DNA from: Cyanobium sp. CH-040
GTDB lineage: Bacteria; Cyanobacteriota; Cyanobacteriia; PCC-6307; Cyanobiaceae
DNA: 64,000 bases
Direction of reading: 5' to 3'
NCBI RefSeq assembly: GCF_024346135.1
Contig: NZ_JAGQCJ010000002.1
Location: forward strand, 124,001-188,000
Part shown: in pieces, positions 8,997-16,794 of the stretch
Numbering within the stretch: position 1 is the first letter of the stretch
How the letters are laid out: each line of letters begins with the position of its first letter
Translations under genes and position numbers: made by a program
The notes under the pieces: model-generated
What the model saw: the letters and a program-made list of their open reading frames with translations, nothing else
What the model was told of the DNA's origin: nothing
The model's database searches: none

Positions 8997-9644
8997 CTAG
9001 GCAGCAGGCACAGCCAATTCCACTGACGGGCAGCCGAACAGCCGCTCGGCCACGGCCCCGATGCCGGGGCTGATGCGGCCATCGGCGGCAAGGGTGGGGT
9101 CGATGCAGGCGGTGTAGAGGGTGAGCTCCGGGAAGGATTCCCCCAGGCGCTTGAGGCCGTCGCTGGCGACGAGCGCCGTCACCACCCGCAGCCTCGGACC
9201 CGCCACGCCCTGGTCGGCCAGCGTCGCCAGCAGCGTCTCCAGCTCACTGGCGTCGCCCACCTCCGCGGCGAACACGAGCACGCCGCAGCGGGGATCGATG
9301 CCGGCATCCGGCAGGGCTTCACCCCGGCGCAGGTGCAGCACCCGGGCGGTGGGAAGCACCGTCCTGGCACCATCCCACAGGCCCAGACCGTCAGGGCAGA
9401 GGGGGATGGCCAGGATCGGCACGGTGGCATCGACCACCTGCCCCTGGCAGGGCGCAAGATCGGTGTCGACGCTGACGAAGCGATGCGGCAGCCAGTCGCG
9501 CAGAGCCTCGTAGGTGAGCCAACGCCCCAGTTCGGTCGTGGCGCTGGCGTAGAGCGGACCCGGCGTGCTGGGATCGCGCAGCACGGTGAGCCAGTGACCG
9601 ATCAGGGGGTGGGGGGGCACCACCACCCGCAGGGTCATCGCCAT
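8997..9644 (-). CDS. upp: uracil phosphoribosyltransferase
   Basis: The 215-aa product resembles Upp, which makes UMP from uracil and PRPP in pyrimidine salvage. It begins with the family-typical VVPPHPLIGHWLTVLRD, followed by TELGRWLTYEALRDWLP. The PRPP-binding loop is poorly conserved: where canonical enzymes have an R-A-G and D-P-(M/L)-L-A-T-G pattern, this protein has VLHLRRGEALP and LVFAAEVGDASE. It may therefore be a cyanobacterial variant with altered or lost catalysis. Three in-frame ATGs (9653, 9644, 9638) are possible starts; 9644 is chosen. It is divergent from the pentapeptide gene, 39 bases away, so the promoters must be close together. Confidence 0.8.
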   Translation of the reverse strand: MAMTLRVVVPPHPLIGHWLTVLRDPSTPGPLYASATTELGRWLTYEALRDWLPHRFVSVDTDLAPCQGQVVDATVPILAIPLCPDGLGLWDGARTVLPTARVLHLRRGEALPDAGIDPRCGVLVFAAEVGDASELETLLATLADQGVAGPRLRVVTALVASDGLKRLGESFPELTLYTACIDPTLAADGRISPGIGAVAERLFGCPSVELAVPAA

Positions 9645-9683
9645 GGTTGCCATAACTTGAGCGTTCACCGTAGGTGCGCACCG

Positions 9684-10250
9684 ATGCCCCGCCTCCCGGT
9701 CCAGCCCCGCCGCATCTGCCCGCCACGCCGCAGCGCTCCGGTGCAGCCACGGGGATGGATGCCCGCGGCGCTCGGTCTGCTGCTCGCGGCACTCGTGGGC
9801 CTGCTGATCAGCGCACCCACGGCTCTGGCGATCACCGCTCCGGAACTCCGGGGTCAGCGAGCCCTGCAGGATCTGCAGCCGGACATGCATGGGCGCACCC
9901 TGCTGCAGGCGGAATTCCTGAAGGCGTCGCTGGCGGGGTACGACTTCAGCCAGGCCGACCTGCGCGGTGCGGTGTTCAACAACAGCGATCTTCGCGGCGC
10001 CGATCTCCAGGGCGCGAATCTCGGCGATGTGGTGGCCTATGCCACGCGTTTCGATGACAGCGATCTCAGTGGTGCCATCCTGCGCAACGCCATGCTGATG
10101 CAGAGCCGCTTCAGCGGTGCCCGCATCGATGGCGCCGATTTCACCGATGCGGTGCTGGACCTGCCGCAGCAGAAACAGCTCTGCGAGCGCGCCAGCGGTG
10201 CCAATCCGGTGACCGGTGTGCGCACCCGTGACAGCCTGGGCTGCCGATGA
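9684..10250 (+). CDS. exported pentapeptide-repeat protein
   Basis: The 188-aa protein has a basic N-terminus, a hydrophobic core (LGLLLAALVGLLISAP) and a probable signal cleavage near ALA-IT around residue 52, so it should enter the thylakoid lumen or periplasm. The mature part carries pentapeptide repeats of the A(D/N)LXX type (FSQADLRGAVFNNSDLRGAD and following), which fold into a right-handed quadrilateral helix. Such lumenal proteins are common in cyanobacteria, and their functions are mostly unknown. ATG 9684 is the first start that leaves room for a signal peptide. Its stop codon overlaps the ATG of the CobW gene (ATGA at 10247), so the two are translationally coupled. Confidence 0.85.
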   Translation: MPRLPVQPRRICPPRRSAPVQPRGWMPAALGLLLAALVGLLISAPTALAITAPELRGQRALQDLQPDMHGRTLLQAEFLKASLAGYDFSQADLRGAVFNNSDLRGADLQGANLGDVVAYATRFDDSDLSGAILRNAMLMQSRFSGARIDGADFTDAVLDLPQQKQLCERASGANPVTGVRTRDSLGCR

Positions 10251-11347
10251 CCACCAGCACCTCGCCAGCCGTGACAGACACGCGACATGCCCGGCTGCCG
10301 GTGACGGTGGTGACGGGTTTTCTCGGTGCCGGAAAGACCACCCTGCTGCGGGAGCTCCTGCTGCGCAGCGGCCTGCGCCTGGCCGTGCTGGTCAACGAGT
10401 TCGGCGAGGTGGGGATTGACGGCGACCTGCTGCGCAGCTGCGGGTTCTGTCCCCAGGACGAACTCGAGGGCCGCCTGGTGGAACTGAACAACGGCTGCCT
10501 CTGCTGCACGGTGCAGGACGACTTCCTGCCCACGATGACGACGCTGCTGGAGCGGGCCCATCAGCTCGACGGCATCCTGGTGGAAACGAGTGGCCTGGCC
10601 CTGCCTGAGCCCCTGGTGGCGGCCTTCGACTGGCCGGAGATCCGCTCCCGCACCCGTGTGAACGGTGTGGTGACGGTGGTGGACGGGGAGGCGCTGGCTG
10701 GCGGAGCGGTGGTGGCTGATCCCGCCGCGCTCGAGAACCAGCGCCGGGCCGATCCCAGCCTCGACCATGCCACCGCCATCGATGAGCTGTTCGCCCAGCA
10801 GCTGGCCAGCGCCGACCTGGTGCTGATCAGCCGTGCCGATCGCCTCGGCGAGCCGCAGCTCGACCAGGTGCGCCGGCGCCTGACCGGCCAGATCCGCACC
10901 GGCACGCCGGTGCTGCCGGTGGCCCGCGGGGTGCTGCCCGCCGAGGTGCTGCTGGGACTCGACCACCGAGCCGCCCCCCCTGACGGCCACGACCACGACC
11001 ATCACGGCCACGACCACCATCACGATGACCACCACGACCACCATCACCATGTGGCGATGGAGTCCCTGGCGCTGCAGCTGACGGGCTGCTTCCAGCGCGC
11101 GGCGGTCGAAGAGGCCGTCTCGCAGATCATCCGCAGCCACGCCCTGGTGCGCGTCAAGGGAAGACTGCGCATCCCCGGCAAGGCCCGCACCCTGGAACTG
11201 CAGGCGGTGGGACCACGCCTGGAGAGCTGGTTCAGCGCGGAGGCGCCGCCGGACGGAACGGAGCCGGCGGGTCTCGACCTGGTGATGCTGGGCTTCGCGC
11301 TGCAGGAGGACAGCCTGCGGGCCGGTCTGGCGGAGCTCCTGGGCTAG
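10247..11347 (+). CDS. CobW/COG0523-family GTPase, putative zinc chaperone
   Basis: The 366-aa G3E GTPase has a P-loop GFLGAGKTT (residues 24-32), the metal-binding motif GCLCC (near residues 83-87), an ESG-like switch (VETSGLALP) and a C-terminal CobW_C domain. Between the domains (about residues 245-270) is a His-rich loop with 14 histidines in 23 residues. Family members deliver zinc or other metals to client proteins; the His tract and CxCC point to zinc or nickel/cobalt rather than a specific B12 role. I see no convincing Zur site upstream, and the gene appears driven with the pentapeptide gene it overlaps by four bases. The name CobW alone should not be taken as evidence for cobalamin synthesis. 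Confidence 0.9.
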   Translation: MTTSTSPAVTDTRHARLPVTVVTGFLGAGKTTLLRELLLRSGLRLAVLVNEFGEVGIDGDLLRSCGFCPQDELEGRLVELNNGCLCCTVQDDFLPTMTTLLERAHQLDGILVETSGLALPEPLVAAFDWPEIRSRTRVNGVVTVVDGEALAGGAVVADPAALENQRRADPSLDHATAIDELFAQQLASADLVLISRADRLGEPQLDQVRRRLTGQIRTGTPVLPVARGVLPAEVLLGLDHRAAPPDGHDHDHHGHDHHHDDHHDHHHHVAMESLALQLTGCFQRAAVEEAVSQIIRSHALVRVKGRLRIPGKARTLELQAVGPRLESWFSAEAPPDGTEPAGLDLVMLGFALQEDSLRAGLAELLG

Positions 11348-11371
11348 GGCGCCTGCTCGGGTGCTGGCGGA

Positions 11372-11749
11372 TCAGTCCAGGGGGATCTCGCCCTTGGCGC
11401 AGACACCGTCCCAGCAGAGTGCGGCATCGGCGCTCCACTGCGCCTCCACCGCTCTCCAGTCGCGGTTGCCCCGCTGCATCCGCACCGAACCGCGACCGTC
11501 GTGCTCGAACCACAGCCGCTCACTGCCCACCAGCAGGCTCCAGCGTTCGCCGAGTTGATCCACCGTCATCCGGCAGTCCTGCCAGGGTCCGCCCTCCAGG
11601 CGGCAGCGCAGCGGCACGGCTGGATGCTGGGGTTGAGCCCAGGAGGCCGGCGGGGCGCTCCACAGCATCAGGGCAGAGGCCAGCGCCGCCAGGCTGAGCA
11701 CCTGCCTCCATCCCAGGCGTACAACCGTCCCCAGACGGAGGACCGGCAT
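11372..11749 (-). CDS. hypothetical exported protein
   Basis: The 125-aa protein from ATG 11749 has a hydrophobic signal segment (VLSLAALASALMLW) and a likely cleavage after ASWA, around residue 38. The mature domain of about 85 residues has paired cysteines (CRLEGGPWQDC; CWDGVC) that could form two disulfides, as expected for a periplasmic or lumenal protein. The frame is open up to 11824, but ATG 11749 gives the best signal peptide. I do not recognise the family. It converges with the CobW gene (24 bases apart) and is divergent from purS. Function unknown. Confidence 0.65.
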   Translation of the reverse strand: MPVLRLGTVVRLGWRQVLSLAALASALMLWSAPPASWAQPQHPAVPLRCRLEGGPWQDCRMTVDQLGERWSLLVGSERLWFEHDGRGSVRMQRGNRDWRAVEAQWSADAALCWDGVCAKGEIPLD

Positions 11750-11838
11750 GATCGGCAGCGCTACTACCTTCAACGTGCGCCCCTGTGCCAGTGCTGAAGC
11801 CCAGGGGCTGCGAAGATGTAACAAACTCGCCAGCCGCC

Positions 11839-12111
11839 GTGCCCACCTTCCACGCCCGCGTTCAGGTTTCGCTCAGACCATCGGTGCTCGACCCCGCCGG
11901 AGAGGCGACCCGGGCGGCGGCGGCGCGGCTGGGTGTGGATGGGGTCCGACGCCTGCGGATCGGCAAGGCCATCGAGCTGGAACTGGAGGCCCCCGACCGG
12001 GCCACGGCGCAGAGCCAGCTGGAACTGATCAGCGACCGCCTGCTGGCCAACCCAGTGATCGAGAACTGGAGCCTGGACATCAGCGAGCCGGCGGCGGCTG
12101 AGCACCCATGA
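11839..12111 (+). CDS. purS: phosphoribosylformylglycinamidine synthase subunit PurS
   Basis: PurS is the small dimeric subunit that bridges PurQ and PurL in the fourth step of purine synthesis (FGAR to FGAM). The product is 90 aa from GTG 11839 ([21 protein letters not shown]); the segment [11 protein letters not shown] and the later [12 protein letters not shown] are typical of PurS. An in-frame ATG at 11785 would add 18 residues that do not look like the family. It overlaps purQ by four bases (ATGA at 12108). The large subunit purL is not in the window. Confidence 0.9.
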   Translation: MPTFHARVQVSLRPSVLDPAGEATRAAAARLGVDGVRRLRIGKAIELELEAPDRATAQSQLELISDRLLANPVIENWSLDISEPAAAEHP

Positions 12112-12761
12112 CCGTCGGTGTGCTCGTCTTTCCCGGCTCAAACTGCGACCGCGACGTGCGCTGGGCCCTGGAGGGTTGCCTCGGGGTTCCCACCACCTTT
12201 CTGTGGCATGAGCAGCGCCAGCTCGACGGCATCGATGCCGTGGTGATTCCCGGTGGCTTCAGCTATGGCGACTACCTGCGCTGCGGAGCGATCGCCCGCT
12301 TCGCGCCCGTGCTCGAGGCGGTGAGGGCGTTCGCTGCTGCCGGCGGCCCGGTGCTGGGGATCTGCAACGGCTTCCAGGTGCTTACCGAGATGGGTCTGCT
12401 GCCGGGGGCGCTGACGCGCAATGCCGGCCTGCATTTCATCTGCGAACCGGCCGAGCTGCGGGTCAGCCCCGGCGGCTGTCGCTGGCTGCAGGGGTATGGC
12501 GCGGGGGAGACGATCCGGTTGCCGATCGCCCACGGGGAAGGGCGCTACCAGTGCGACCCTGAAGACCTGCGCCGCCTGGAGGACAACGGCCAGGTGGTGC
12601 TGCGTTACGCCGCCAATCCCAATGGATCGGTGGGCGACGTGGCAGGGATCAGCAATCCCGCCGGCAATGTGCTCGGGCTGATGCCCCACCCGGAGCGGGC
12701 CTGCGACCCGGTCACCGGCGGGGTGGATGGCCGGCCTCTGCTGGCTTCGCTGCTGCGCTGA
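12108..12761 (+). CDS. purQ: phosphoribosylformylglycinamidine synthase glutaminase subunit PurQ
   Basis: PurQ is the class I glutaminase that supplies ammonia to PurL. The 217-aa protein has the oxyanion-hole and start pattern [16 protein letters not shown], the nucleophile Cys in GICNGFQVL (near residue 86) and the catalytic His-Glu pair in MPHPERA (near residues 193-199). The length is normal. It is translationally coupled to purS. A strong hairpin follows, but its T-run lies on the minus side and serves the opposing peroxiredoxin gene. Confidence 0.95.
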   Translation: MTVGVLVFPGSNCDRDVRWALEGCLGVPTTFLWHEQRQLDGIDAVVIPGGFSYGDYLRCGAIARFAPVLEAVRAFAAAGGPVLGICNGFQVLTEMGLLPGALTRNAGLHFICEPAELRVSPGGCRWLQGYGAGETIRLPIAHGEGRYQCDPEDLRRLEDNGQVVLRYAANPNGSVGDVAGISNPAGNVLGLMPHPERACDPVTGGVDGRPLLASLLR

Positions 12762-12790
12762 AGCCCGCACAAGGCGCCCAGCAACCCATC

Positions 12791-12815
12791 AAAAAGGGGG
12801 TGCCGGAGCACCCCC
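12791..12815 (-). terminator. intrinsic terminator of the 2-Cys peroxiredoxin gene
   Basis: Read on the minus strand, GGGGGTGC-TCCG-GCACCCCC (perfect 8-bp stem, 4-base loop; 12796-12815) is followed by TTTTT (12791-12795). It lies 31 bases beyond the peroxiredoxin stop. On the plus strand the stem may also block purQ read-through, but no T-run follows there. Confidence 0.85.
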
Positions 12816-12845
12816 ATACAGATCGGATGGAGCCGAGCGACCGTT

Positions 12846-13436
12846 TCAGTTGACGGCGGCGAAGAAGTCCTTCGACTTCACCGGATCGGGATTCATGGTC
12901 TTGTCGCCGGGCTGCCAGTTGGCGGGGCACACCTCATCGGGATGGCTCTGCACGTACTGGAAGGCCTGCAGCACCCGCAGGGTCTCGTCGACGCTGCGGC
13001 CCACGGGCAGGTTGTTGATCGTGCTGTGCATGATCACGCCCTCGGGGTCGATGATGAACAGACCGCGCAGGGCCACGCCGGCCTCCTCGTCGAGCACCTC
13101 GTAGGCACGGGCGATCTCCTTCTTGAGGTCGGCCACCAGGGGGTACCTGCACTCGCCCAGACCACCGCTGGTGCGCTCGGTCTGCACCCAGGCCAGGTGG
13201 GAGAACTGGCTGTCCACGGACACACCCAGCACCTCGGTGTTGCGGCTGGTGAAGTCTGCGTAGCGGTCGGAGAAGGCGGTGATCTCCGTGGGGCACACGA
13301 AGGTGAAGTCGAGCGGATAGAAGAACAGCACCACGTACTTACCGCGGTACTGGCTCAGGGAGACCGTCTGGAACTCCTGGTCCACCACGGCGGTGGCGGT
13401 GAAGTCGGGGGCCTGCAGACCGACGAGTCGGGACAT
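12846..13436 (-). CDS. typical 2-Cys peroxiredoxin
   Basis: This thiol peroxidase reduces H2O2 and alkyl hydroperoxides, usually with thioredoxin as electron donor, and protects photosynthetic cells. The 196-aa product has the peroxidatic cysteine in FVCPTEI (near residue 51) and the resolving cysteine in EVCPANW (near residue 172). The C-terminal helix that makes eukaryotic-type enzymes sensitive to overoxidation is not of the YF-motif kind. The frame is open to 13577, but ATG 13436 ([12 protein letters not shown]) gives the conserved start. An AT-rich stretch at 13541-13560 in the divergent region with the next gene is a likely promoter area. A clear terminator follows the stop. Confidence 0.96.
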   Translation of the reverse strand: MSRLVGLQAPDFTATAVVDQEFQTVSLSQYRGKYVVLFFYPLDFTFVCPTEITAFSDRYADFTSRNTEVLGVSVDSQFSHLAWVQTERTSGGLGECRYPLVADLKKEIARAYEVLDEEAGVALRGLFIIDPEGVIMHSTINNLPVGRSVDETLRVLQAFQYVQSHPDEVCPANWQPGDKTMNPDPVKSKDFFAAVN

Positions 13437-13604
13437 GCTCGATGTGCGGGGTGGAAGGGGAGGACGAACTGAAACGTGGCAGGCAGGGCGACCCCGTGGC
13501 CGAGGCTCGAAGCCGAACTCGTACCGACTTCCAGTTGTCCCTAACAATTTATCACAAGGGCGTGACCGCCGGGCCATAGGCTGGTCAGTCAGCAGCAGTC
13601 ATCC

Positions 13605-13805
13605 ATGGCCTGGGATCCCGTCGTCCTGCGCAAGCACAACAGCACCAGCCACTTCCGGCTCCTGAGCCAGTTGCGCTCCGAGCTGCGGGAGAACCCCCTG
13701 GTGCGGCCCAAGGAGGGCGAACGCATCGGCGAGGTGAACCGCAGCAAGTCGTTGGTGCGCGCCGTGGAGAACAAGATCGCCAGCATGGCCCGCAGCCGCC
13801 GCTGA
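13605..13805 (+). CDS. small conserved cyanobacterial protein
   Basis: The 66-aa basic protein starts MAWDPVVLRKHNSTSHFRLL and ends with Arg/Lys-rich segments (SKSLVRAVENKIASMARSRR). No cysteine pair, signal or membrane segment is seen. The composition and the neat start resemble a small conserved picocyanobacterial protein I have seen without a function. It is divergent from the peroxiredoxin gene and separated by 88 bases from the epimerase-like gene. The charge suggests RNA or DNA contact, which is inference only. Confidence 0.65.
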   Translation: MAWDPVVLRKHNSTSHFRLLSQLRSELRENPLVRPKEGERIGEVNRSKSLVRAVENKIASMARSRR

Positions 13806-13893
13806 GCGGCTGTGCTTGTTTCCTGGCAGAACCCACCACGAGCCTGAGCCGGAATCTTCGATAGCGCTGTCGTTCGCGGTTCGCCGGCGCAGC

Positions 13894-14745
13894 ATGGTTC
13901 TGGTTCAGCGGGATGCTCCCTACCCCCACGTCGAGTTCAGGGATTCCCTCGATGGCGACCTGCTGCGGGTGGTGCCCGAGCGAGGTGGCCTGATCACCGG
14001 CTGGCGCTGCGGCGGCAGGGAGCGGCTCTATTTCGATCAGGAGCGCTTCCGCGATCCGGCCCTCTCGGTGCGCGGCGGGATGCCGGTGCTGTTCCCCATC
14101 TGCGGTGGCCTTCCGGGTGGCGTGCTCAGCCTGCCCGAGGGAAGCTTCCAGCTGCCGCAGCACGGGTTCGCCCGCGATCTCCCCTGGCAGCTGCGTCCGC
14201 TTGCCGATGGCCGGGGCATCGCCCTGGAGCTGGAGCACAACGCCACCACCCTGGCGCTCTACCCCTTCCGCTTCCTGCTGCGGCTGGAGGTGCGGCTGGC
14301 CCCGGGAACCCTGGAGATCGCCGCCACGGTGCACAACCGCGGTGAGGCCCCGATGCCGTTCAGCCTCGGGCTGCATCCCTATTTCTGCATCACTGACCTG
14401 GCAACAGCGCGCTTCGAGGGCCTGCCTCCCCGCTGTGTGGACCAGCTCACCGGCCAGGAGTGCGACACCGACCAGCAGATCGATCTGATGGCCGAGGGCA
14501 TCGACCTGCTGGCCCAGCCGGCCGGGCCTGTGCGCCTGGTCGATCCCAGCGCCGGCACCACCCTGGAGCTGCAGCCGAGCGCCCCGCTGGATCGGGTGGT
14601 GATCTGGAGCGACCCTCCCCGCCCGATGGTGTGTCTCGAACCCTGGACGGCACCCCGGGGGGCGCTGGTGAGCGGCGAGGGCCGGCTGGAGGTGCTGCCG
14701 GGATCCCAGATCCAGCTGCACAGCCGCTATCGCGCCGTGGCCTGA
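13894..14745 (+). CDS. aldose 1-epimerase / glucose-6-phosphate 1-epimerase-like protein
   Basis: The 283-aa protein belongs to the galactose mutarotase-like superfamily. Family elements include GGMPVLFPICGG near residue 60, QHGFARDLPW near residue 90 (catalytic-type His-Gly), and FSLGLHPYF near residue 155 with the second conserved His. These enzymes interconvert the alpha and beta anomers of hexoses or hexose-6-phosphates. The D-hexose-6-phosphate epimerase subgroup is most likely, since cyanobacterial cells handle phosphorylated sugars, but the substrate cannot be read from sequence. The open frame extends upstream to 13816; ATG 13894 is chosen as the start of clear family sequence. Confidence 0.85.
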   Translation: MVLVQRDAPYPHVEFRDSLDGDLLRVVPERGGLITGWRCGGRERLYFDQERFRDPALSVRGGMPVLFPICGGLPGGVLSLPEGSFQLPQHGFARDLPWQLRPLADGRGIALELEHNATTLALYPFRFLLRLEVRLAPGTLEIAATVHNRGEAPMPFSLGLHPYFCITDLATARFEGLPPRCVDQLTGQECDTDQQIDLMAEGIDLLAQPAGPVRLVDPSAGTTLELQPSAPLDRVVIWSDPPRPMVCLEPWTAPRGALVSGEGRLEVLPGSQIQLHSRYRAVA

Positions 14746-14771
14746 GACGACGCGCGTTGCAACTGCAACTT

Positions 14772-14790
14772 GCTATTGAGAATCGCTTGC
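14772..14790 (+). promoter_or_regulatory. Fur-like box upstream of the Crp/Fnr regulator
   Basis: GCTATTGAGAATCGCTTGC matches the classical 19-bp Fur consensus (GATAATGATAATCATTATC) at 12 positions, counted by hand. It overlaps a possible -35 (TTGCAA, 14787-14792), which is 18 bases from a possible -10 (TAGGTT, 14811-14816). Flanking direct repeats of GCAACT and TTGCAA are also visible. Iron control of the downstream regulator is an inference. Confidence 0.4.
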
Positions 14791-14850
14791 AAAAGGGGGG
14801 CTGGTGCCTCTAGGTTGCGAGCAGTTCTCAACAAGCACCGCCGCGTGGCC

Positions 14851-15444
14851 ATGGGATTCCGTTTCCTGCCCGATGAGGCCGTGGCTGCCGTCCGCGTTCC
14901 CGCTGGCCAGTCCGTGCTCATCGACACCAGCCTGCACACTGCCGGCAGCGCCATCGAGGTGCTGGAGGGGGTGGCGCGGGTCTACTGCCCCTGCGAGGAA
15001 ACCGAGGGCATGACCATCGCATTCCTCCAGGTGGGCGATCAGCTGTGCACTGACCGCCTGTGCAGTGAGGGGGTCTGCGTGGAGGCGCTCACGCCGCTGT
15101 GCTTCCGCAACCACAGCGAGAGCAGCGACCGCCAGGGCTTCGATGCCGTCAACGAGTGGACGCTGCAGCTCCTGCGCATCCGCCATCTGGGCTCGGCGGA
15201 GCAGCGTCTGCATGCGCTGCTGGCCCTGCTGGTGAACCGGCTGGGCCGCCGCTGCGGCGACTGGTGCGACCTGCCCTTCCGCCTCACCCATGAACGCATC
15301 GGTGAGCTGATCGGCACCACCCGCGTCACCACCACCCGCCTGATCTCGCGCTTCCGCAGCGCCGAGCTGATCCAGGTGCCGGCGGGAGCAGCGGGCCTGC
15401 GCCTGGCTCCCGCCCTGGTGGAAACCGCTCCCCTGGCGGCATGA
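14851..15444 (+). CDS. Crp/Fnr-family transcriptional regulator, IdiB-like
   Basis: The 197-aa regulator has an N-terminal cupin-like effector domain (VRVPAGQSVLIDTS; GSAIEVLEGVARVYCPCEE) and a C-terminal winged helix with the recognition region THERIGELIGTTRVTTTRLISRF (about residues 150-172), the pattern of Crp/Fnr proteins. The cAMP-binding arginine/glutamate pattern is not evident, so it is not a true cAMP receptor. It resembles short cyanobacterial Crp-type regulators such as IdiB/PtrA-type proteins, which respond to nutrient limitation; a Fur-like site upstream fits an iron-responsive role. It contains a cluster of cysteines (YCPCEE, CTDRLCSEGVCVE) that could sense redox or metal. The ATG of the next gene overlaps its stop (ATGA at 15441). 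Confidence 0.8.
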   Translation: MGFRFLPDEAVAAVRVPAGQSVLIDTSLHTAGSAIEVLEGVARVYCPCEETEGMTIAFLQVGDQLCTDRLCSEGVCVEALTPLCFRNHSESSDRQGFDAVNEWTLQLLRIRHLGSAEQRLHALLALLVNRLGRRCGDWCDLPFRLTHERIGELIGTTRVTTTRLISRFRSAELIQVPAGAAGLRLAPALVETAPLAA

Positions 15445-15725
15445 ACCACGCCGCCATGCCCAGCTGCGTCACCACGGGCGACAGCCTGGTCGCCAGCCTC
15501 TGCCGGGAGGTGGATGGGCTCCGCCAGCGCAGCCGCCAGCTGCACGACTGCATGCACCGCTGCCAGGACTCCCGCCTGTTCACCCGCCTCCGTCTCGAAC
15601 TCGATCAGCTCCAGCGCCGGCGCCGCACGCTGCAGCAGTGCGCCCGCTCCTGGCGGCGTGAGCAGCTGCGCGATCCCCTGGCCCTCGATTTCCTGCTGGA
15701 GCTCTGCAGACGGCCCCTGCCGTGA
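15441..15725 (+). CDS. small basic protein coupled to the Crp-type regulator
   Basis: The 94-aa protein overlaps the regulator by four bases. It is rich in Arg, Leu and Gln with heptad-like segments (LRLELDQLQRRRRTLQQC), so it is probably a short coiled coil, and it has six cysteines including a CMHRC pair. No signal peptide or known domain is seen. Tight coupling suggests a protein that works with the regulator (a partner, sensor or antagonist), which is inference. Length and base composition match its neighbours. Confidence 0.6.
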   Translation: MNHAAMPSCVTTGDSLVASLCREVDGLRQRSRQLHDCMHRCQDSRLFTRLRLELDQLQRRRRTLQQCARSWRREQLRDPLALDFLLELCRRPLP

Positions 15726-15800
15726 TCTGGCTTCACAGAAAAGCGAAGCCGACCTGAAGGGGCCCGGCACCACACTGTCGGCCGAACCAGGTTGAAGGGC

Positions 15801-16148
15801 ATGAACAGCTCCTTCACCGCCTTCCCGGTTCCGGTGCCAGGTGTGGCGCCATCCCAGCCCTGGGCAGGATCCAGTCCAGCCGTCGGCGGCGGTTCCCAGG
15901 TGCTCGTGTTCACGCCGCGCAGCCTCAACGACGCCCGCACCGTGATCGCGGCGGTGCGCGCGAACCGCACCGTGGTGGTGAATTCGGCCTGGCTGGAGGA
16001 CAGTCCGGGGCAGCGGCTGATCGACTTCGTCTGCGGCGGCATCCAGGCCATCTGCGGTCAGGTGCACCGCATCGCCGAGGAGGTCTTTCTCTTCGCCCCC
16101 GCGGGCACGCGTGTGCAGGCCAGCCAGGCTATGCGCATGGAGGCTTAA
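15801..16148 (+). CDS. SepF-domain protein (short)
   Basis: The 115-aa product carries the SepF/DUF552 core: [20 protein letters not shown], then [32 protein letters not shown] and an [10 protein letters not shown] end. SepF bundles FtsZ filaments and tethers them to the membrane. Usual cyanobacterial SepF is nearly twice as long, with an N-terminal amphipathic membrane-binding helix that is not evident here (the N-terminus is Pro/Ser-rich). This is therefore probably a short paralogue or a variant. ATG 15801 is preferred to the TTG at 15792. Confidence 0.8.
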   Translation: MNSSFTAFPVPVPGVAPSQPWAGSSPAVGGGSQVLVFTPRSLNDARTVIAAVRANRTVVVNSAWLEDSPGQRLIDFVCGGIQAICGQVHRIAEEVFLFAPAGTRVQASQAMRMEA

Positions 16149-16177
16149 GCGGAGTGACTATGGGTTAGGGTGGTTCT

Positions 16178-16197
16178 GGCGCCGGGGTTCCGGCGCC
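16178..16197. other. GC-rich hairpin in the leader of the PRX5-type gene
   Basis: GGCGCCGG-GGTT-CCGGCGCC is a perfect 8-bp stem with a 4-base loop, 24 bases before the ATG at 16222 and 30 bases after the sepF-like stop. No T-run follows. It could be a sepF 3' end or a leader structure of the peroxiredoxin mRNA. Confidence 0.5.
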
Positions 16198-16221
16198 CGC
16201 TCTCACCCCGCTCCCCGATCC

Positions 16222-16794
16222 ATGCCTCCGCTCGCCCGCGTGCCCGATGTCACCTTCAAGACCCGGGTGCGCGATGAATCCGTCCCCGGCCCCAACCCCT
16301 ACCGCTGGCAGGACCTCACAAGCAATGAAATCTTCGGCGGCCGCAAGGTGGTGCTGTTCGCCCTCCCGGGTGCCTTCACCCCCACCTGCTCCTCCAATCA
16401 CCTGCCCCGCTACGAGGAGCTCTACGAGGAGTTCCGCGCCCATGGCGTGGACCAGATCATCTGCCTGTCGGTGAACGACGCCTTCGTGATGTTCCAGTGG
16501 GGCAAGCAGGTCGGCGCCAGGAACGTGTTTCTGCTGCCCGATGGCAACGGCGAATTCACCCGCAAAATGGGCATGCTGGTGGACAAGTCGAATCTGGGAT
16601 TCGGACTGCGCTCATGGCGCTACTCGATGCTGGTGAACGATGGCCAGATCGAGAAGATCTTCCTGGAGCCGGAGTTCGGCGACAACTGCCCCGTCGATCC
16701 CTTCGAGGTCTCCGACGCCGACACGATGCTGGCCTACATCAAGGGTACCGAACCCGCCGGGGTCACGGCTCCGCGCCGGGAGTTCGAGGGCTGA
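16222..16794 (+). CDS. PRX5/type II-like peroxiredoxin
   Basis: The 190-aa peroxiredoxin has the peroxidatic cysteine in [15 protein letters not shown] (near residue 54), the AhpE/PRX5 pattern (P-T-x-C with a preceding FT), and the substrate segment [12 protein letters not shown]. It would reduce peroxides with glutathione, glutaredoxin or thioredoxin. The start [16 protein letters not shown] at 16222 matches the family. The gene ends inside the 3' end of the convergent SOD gene, with which it overlaps by 32 bases (16763-16794). Confidence 0.93.
   Translation: MPPLARVPDVTFKTRVRDESVPGPNPYRWQDLTSNEIFGGRKVVLFALPGAFTPTCSSNHLPRYEELYEEFRAHGVDQIICLSVNDAFVMFQWGKQVGARNVFLLPDGNGEFTRKMGMLVDKSNLGFGLRSWRYSMLVNDGQIEKIFLEPEFGDNCPVDPFEVSDADTMLAYIKGTEPAGVTAPRREFEG

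Noticed and set aside
10981-11055. His-rich run as a separate repeat element
   Set aside because: It is simply the metal-binding loop of the CobW protein and varies in codon use.
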